From assembly GCA_005878515.1 (NCBI GenBank), contig VBLZ01000070.1:1-25729 (forward strand): a stretch of DNA of 25,729 nt, read 5' to 3'. Shown in pieces: positions 23,507-25,729 of the stretch. The position numbers were made by a program, and so were the translations under genes. Source of the DNA: Methanobacteriota archaeon (GTDB lineage Archaea > Thermoplasmatota > Thermoplasmata > RBG-16-68-12). The notes beneath the pieces are model-generated. The model did not search any database, was not told where the DNA came from, and was given only the letters and a program-made list of their open reading frames with translations. The stretch's first letter is position 1; the number at the start of each line of letters is the position of its first letter.

Positions 23507-23740
23507 CTCCGCGGCGATGAGCTGCTCGATCCGGGCCCGCCGTCGAGCGAATTCCTGTTCCGCCTTGCGGTGGTACGCGGCCATGCGCCTCAGGAGATCC
23601 GACTTCGCCTTCTCCGAGTCCACTCGCCCAACGTAATCCTCGCGCCGCATCGATTGGCCGTTCGCGCGTTCGTAGTGCCAGAAGTAGAAGTACCTCCGGC
23701 CATCGAAGTCCCGGACCCTCGCACCGCAGCCGATTTCCAT
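23492..23740 (-). CDS. Palindrome-bracketed 82-residue protein
   Basis: This small, highly charged protein of unknown family starts MEIGCGARVRDFDGRRYFYF. A beta-hairpin-like stretch follows (WHYERANGQSMRREDYVGRV), then a long charged helix (SEKAKSDLLRRMAAYHRKAE, then FARRRARIEQLIAAE). The hairpin wording 'YfYf..yE..G...r.eyvGrvd' is loosely like the N-terminal domain seen in some archaeal transposase- or integrase-related proteins, but no catalytic core follows and no HUH motif is present. ATG 23740 is favoured: GTATACC (23762-23768) lies about 25 nt upstream as a TATA element. The palindrome at 23746-23765 fills the space between promoter and start, and a second copy covers the stop. DNA binding and autoregulation are inference. 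Confidence 0.6.
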   Translation of the reverse strand: MEIGCGARVRDFDGRRYFYFWHYERANGQSMRREDYVGRVDSEKAKSDLLRRMAAYHRKAEQEFARRRARIEQLIAAEHTST

Positions 23741-23745
23741 CGTTT

Positions 23746-23765
23746 GTACCTCTAAGTAGAGGTAT
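23746..23765. repeat. Palindrome copy at the promoter of the 82-residue gene
   Basis: The perfect core TACCTCTA-AG-TAGAGGTA (23747-23764) lies 5 nt before ATG 23740 on the minus strand and overlaps its TATA-like GTATACC. This is where a repressor would block the promoter. The core is identical to the copy at 108-127 except that the centre AG is read as CT there, which is the same site in the opposite orientation. Confidence 0.75.
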
Positions 23766-23833
23766 ACCGCACCTGGGCTTGAACCCTCCGGTGAGGTGTG
23801 CAAATCGCTGGCGCGAGTCGCGCGGAACAATGC

Positions 23834-23839
23834 TTTTAT
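23834..23839 (+). promoter_or_regulatory. TATA-like box for valS
   Basis: TTTTAT is centred about 30 nt before ATG 23867, consistent with a leaderless start. Confidence 0.6.
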
Positions 23840-23866
23840 GGGCTCCGCGACTCTCGACGCACGTCA

Positions 23867-25729
23867 ATGGACGAACCGAAACTCCGGGAGAAGACGTGGG
23901 AGCCGGCCTACGAGGAAGACGTCCTGAAGGCGTGGCGGGCCGAGCCCGACCTGGTTCGCTTTGCCCCGGAGCCCGGACAGCCGACGTACGTGATCGATAC
24001 GCCCCCGCCCTACCCGAGCGGCTCGTGGCACGTCGGCGCCGTCATGGCGTACGCGATGATCGACATGATCGCCCGCGCGCAGCGCATGCTCGGTCATGCG
24101 GTCCTCTTCCCGTTCGGCCTCGACCGCAACGGAATCAACATCGAGCGGACGGTCGAGAAGAAGACGGGCAAGGCGCTCCATCGATGGGACCGGGAGGCGT
24201 TCATCCAGGAATGCCGGAAGGAGATCGAGGCGATCGGCAACGGACTGCTCGAGCTCGCCGTCCGCGTCGGAATGTCGGCGGACTTCGACCACACGTACTA
24301 CACCGATTCCGACGAATACCGCGCGTTCAGTCAAGCGATCTTCCTCGAGCTCTGGCCGAAGGGGCTCTTCTACCGCGGCGAGCGCCCGACGTTCTGGTGT
24401 CCCGTGTGCGAGACCCCGCTCGCGGAGGCGGACATCGATTACGAGGAGCGACCCTCGAACCTCGTGTGGATGAAGTTCCCGCTGACGTCGAAGGGAGAGG
24501 TCCAGATCGCGACGACGCGACCGGAGCTGCTCGCCGCGTGTCGCGCGGTGATCGTCCATCCCGACGATGCGCGTTTCGCGGGCCTCCACGGAAAGAAGGC
24601 GCGGGTCCCGCTATACGATCACGAGGTCCCCATCCTCGCGCACCCGACCGCCAAGCCGGAGCTCGGGAGTGGGGCTGCGATGATCTGCTCGTACGGCGAC
24701 ATGGTCGACCTCCAGCTGTTCCGCGAACTGCGCCTTGAACCGGTGAAAGGAATCGACGAGCACGGCAAGATGACCGACGCCGCGGGACCGTTGAAAGGAC
24801 TGAAGGTCGAGGCCGCCCGCGCGAAGGCGATCGAACTCCTCCGGGGCGGCGGCTTCCTCGAGAAAGTCGAGCCGATCCAGCACCAGACGCCGATCTGCTC
24901 GCGCACCCTGAACCCGATCGAGTTCCTCTCCTCGGATGCGTGGTACCTGAAGCAGCTCGAGTTCCGCGACGACCTCCGTCGCCTCGCACAGGAGATGGAG
25001 TTCCGGCCCACCCGGCATCGGCAGCTCGTCCTCGACTGGATCGACAGCCTGACGATCGACTGGCCGATCTCCCGCCTGCGGTACTATCACACGGAGATCC
25101 CGCTGTGGTACTGCAAGAAATGCGGCGAGACGCTCGCGCCGCCTCCGGGAAAATACTACCGGCCATGGAAGGATCCCGCACCGTTCGCGAAGTGCCCGAA
25201 GTGCAGCTCCAAGGAGTTCGTCGGCGAGGAGCGCGTCTTCGACACCTGGATGGACTCGAGCGTCTCGAATCTCTACCTCACGCGATATCGCACGGACCCG
25301 GACTTCTTCGCCGCGAACTTCCCCCTCTCGCTCCGGCCACAGGGCCGAGAGATCGTCCGGACGTGGCTCTACTACACGATGCTAAAGTCATGGCTCGTGC
25401 GGCGGTCGAAGCCGTTCCACCGCGTCTTCATCCACGGACTCGGCCTCGACGCCCGCGGTCGCGCGATGCATCGCACCCAGGGGAACGTGATCGATCCGTG
25501 GCCCCTGCTCAAGAAGCACGGCGCCGACGCGATCCGGCTGTTCGTCGCGGGCGAGACGAACCCGGGAGATGACTTCCGGATCAGCGAGGCGAAGATCGGG
25601 GGCGCCGCGAAGTTCGTCACGAAGCTCTGGAACGTCGCGCGCTTCATCTCGTCGTTCGAGGAGCCCGAGGCCGGGAAGCTCCAGCCCTCCGACGAATGGA
25701 TCCTGGCGGAGCTGAACCGCCTGGTCGAA
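23867..25729 (+). CDS. valS: Valyl-tRNA synthetase (partial, 3' end beyond window)
   Basis: This enzyme charges tRNA-Val with valine. The first 621 residues are present. The HIGH motif appears as HVGA at 55-58, within PPPYPSGSWHVGAVMAYAMI. The CP1 editing domain follows at about 165-330, with ATTRPELLAACRAVIVHPDD, the wording of archaeal-type ValS. Then come WIDSLTIDWPISRLRYY and a zinc site (WYCKKCG and CPKC). FDTWMDSSVSNLYLTRY and SLRPQGREIVRTWLYYTML follow. At the KMSKS position (534-538) the sequence reads MHRTQGNVID, so neither canonical lysine is present. IleS and LeuS are less likely given the TTRPELL and ISRLRYY wording. The downstream anticodon-binding domain is cut off by the window edge. 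Confidence 0.88.
   Translation, partial: MDEPKLREKTWEPAYEEDVLKAWRAEPDLVRFAPEPGQPTYVIDTPPPYPSGSWHVGAVMAYAMIDMIARAQRMLGHAVLFPFGLDRNGINIERTVEKKTGKALHRWDREAFIQECRKEIEAIGNGLLELAVRVGMSADFDHTYYTDSDEYRAFSQAIFLELWPKGLFYRGERPTFWCPVCETPLAEADIDYEERPSNLVWMKFPLTSKGEVQIATTRPELLAACRAVIVHPDDARFAGLHGKKARVPLYDHEVPILAHPTAKPELGSGAAMICSYGDMVDLQLFRELRLEPVKGIDEHGKMTDAAGPLKGLKVEAARAKAIELLRGGGFLEKVEPIQHQTPICSRTLNPIEFLSSDAWYLKQLEFRDDLRRLAQEMEFRPTRHRQLVLDWIDSLTIDWPISRLRYYHTEIPLWYCKKCGETLAPPPGKYYRPWKDPAPFAKCPKCSSKEFVGEERVFDTWMDSSVSNLYLTRYRTDPDFFAANFPLSLRPQGREIVRTWLYYTMLKSWLVRRSKPFHRVFIHGLGLDARGRAMHRTQGNVIDPWPLLKKHGADAIRLFVAGETNPGDDFRISEAKIGGAAKFVTKLWNVARFISSFEEPEAGKLQPSDEWILAELNRLVE

Noticed and set aside
23492..23740. 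IS200/IS605-type insertion sequence
   Set aside because: End hairpins are suggestive, but the 82-residue protein is too short for the TnpA transposase and has no HUH motif, and no TnpB is present.
1..25729. CRISPR array or defence island
   Set aside because: There are no regularly spaced direct repeats and no Cas, restriction or toxin-antitoxin genes that I can recognise.

Overview
The window is a GC-rich piece of an archaeal chromosome, most likely euryarchaeal and probably from a high-GC Thermoplasmata-like lineage. The archaeal assignment rests on the genes: a duplicated-type tRNA-splicing endonuclease (EndA), the PolD small subunit (DP1), Orc1/Cdc6, a UPF0201 protein, a COG1395-type HTH regulator, a DUF835 protein and a pilin-type class III signal. 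It also rests on the promoters: TTTAWA-like boxes lie about 26-30 nt before most start codons, which is the geometry of leaderless archaeal transcripts. The lineage below archaea is inference. I see no rRNA, tRNA, CRISPR array or classical transposase gene.

Layout from left to right. 1-152: no gene, two small inverted repeats. 153-2873: endA (-), diverging from an HTH regulator and a TraB/PrgY-like gene (+, overlapping stop and start). 2870-6399: a very large pilin-anchored FG-GAP surface protein (-), broken by a one-base frameshift near 5647. 6543-9162: a winged-helix P-loop NTPase (+), a GAF-PAS sensor (-), a 53-residue membrane protein (+) and a 98-residue unknown (+). 9167-10034: a DUF835 protein and a 90-residue unknown (both -). 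10187-12190: a zinc-ribbon CPBP membrane protease (+). 12187-17204: a replication and housekeeping block with UPF0201 (-), DP1 (+), a metallophosphoesterase (+), signal peptidase I (+) and orc1/cdc6 (-). 17518-19765: a membrane protein (+), NAD synthetase (-) and a methyltransferase (+). 19818-23451: a two-gene MacB/FtsX-type ABC exporter (+). 23492-23740: an 82-residue gene (-) bracketed by two near-identical palindromes. 23867 to the edge: valyl-tRNA synthetase (+, cut by the window end).

Most genes are single transcription units with short divergent promoter regions and convergent tails that touch or overlap. The clear functional groups are the replication pair DP1 and Orc1/Cdc6, the ABC ATPase and permease, and a set of envelope proteins (pilin-like protein, CPBP protease, signal peptidase, FtsX permease). 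The best candidates for something undescribed are the palindrome-flanked 82-residue gene, with a third copy of the palindrome 23 kb away, and an extracytoplasmic beta-rich module shared by the pilin-like protein and the CPBP protease.
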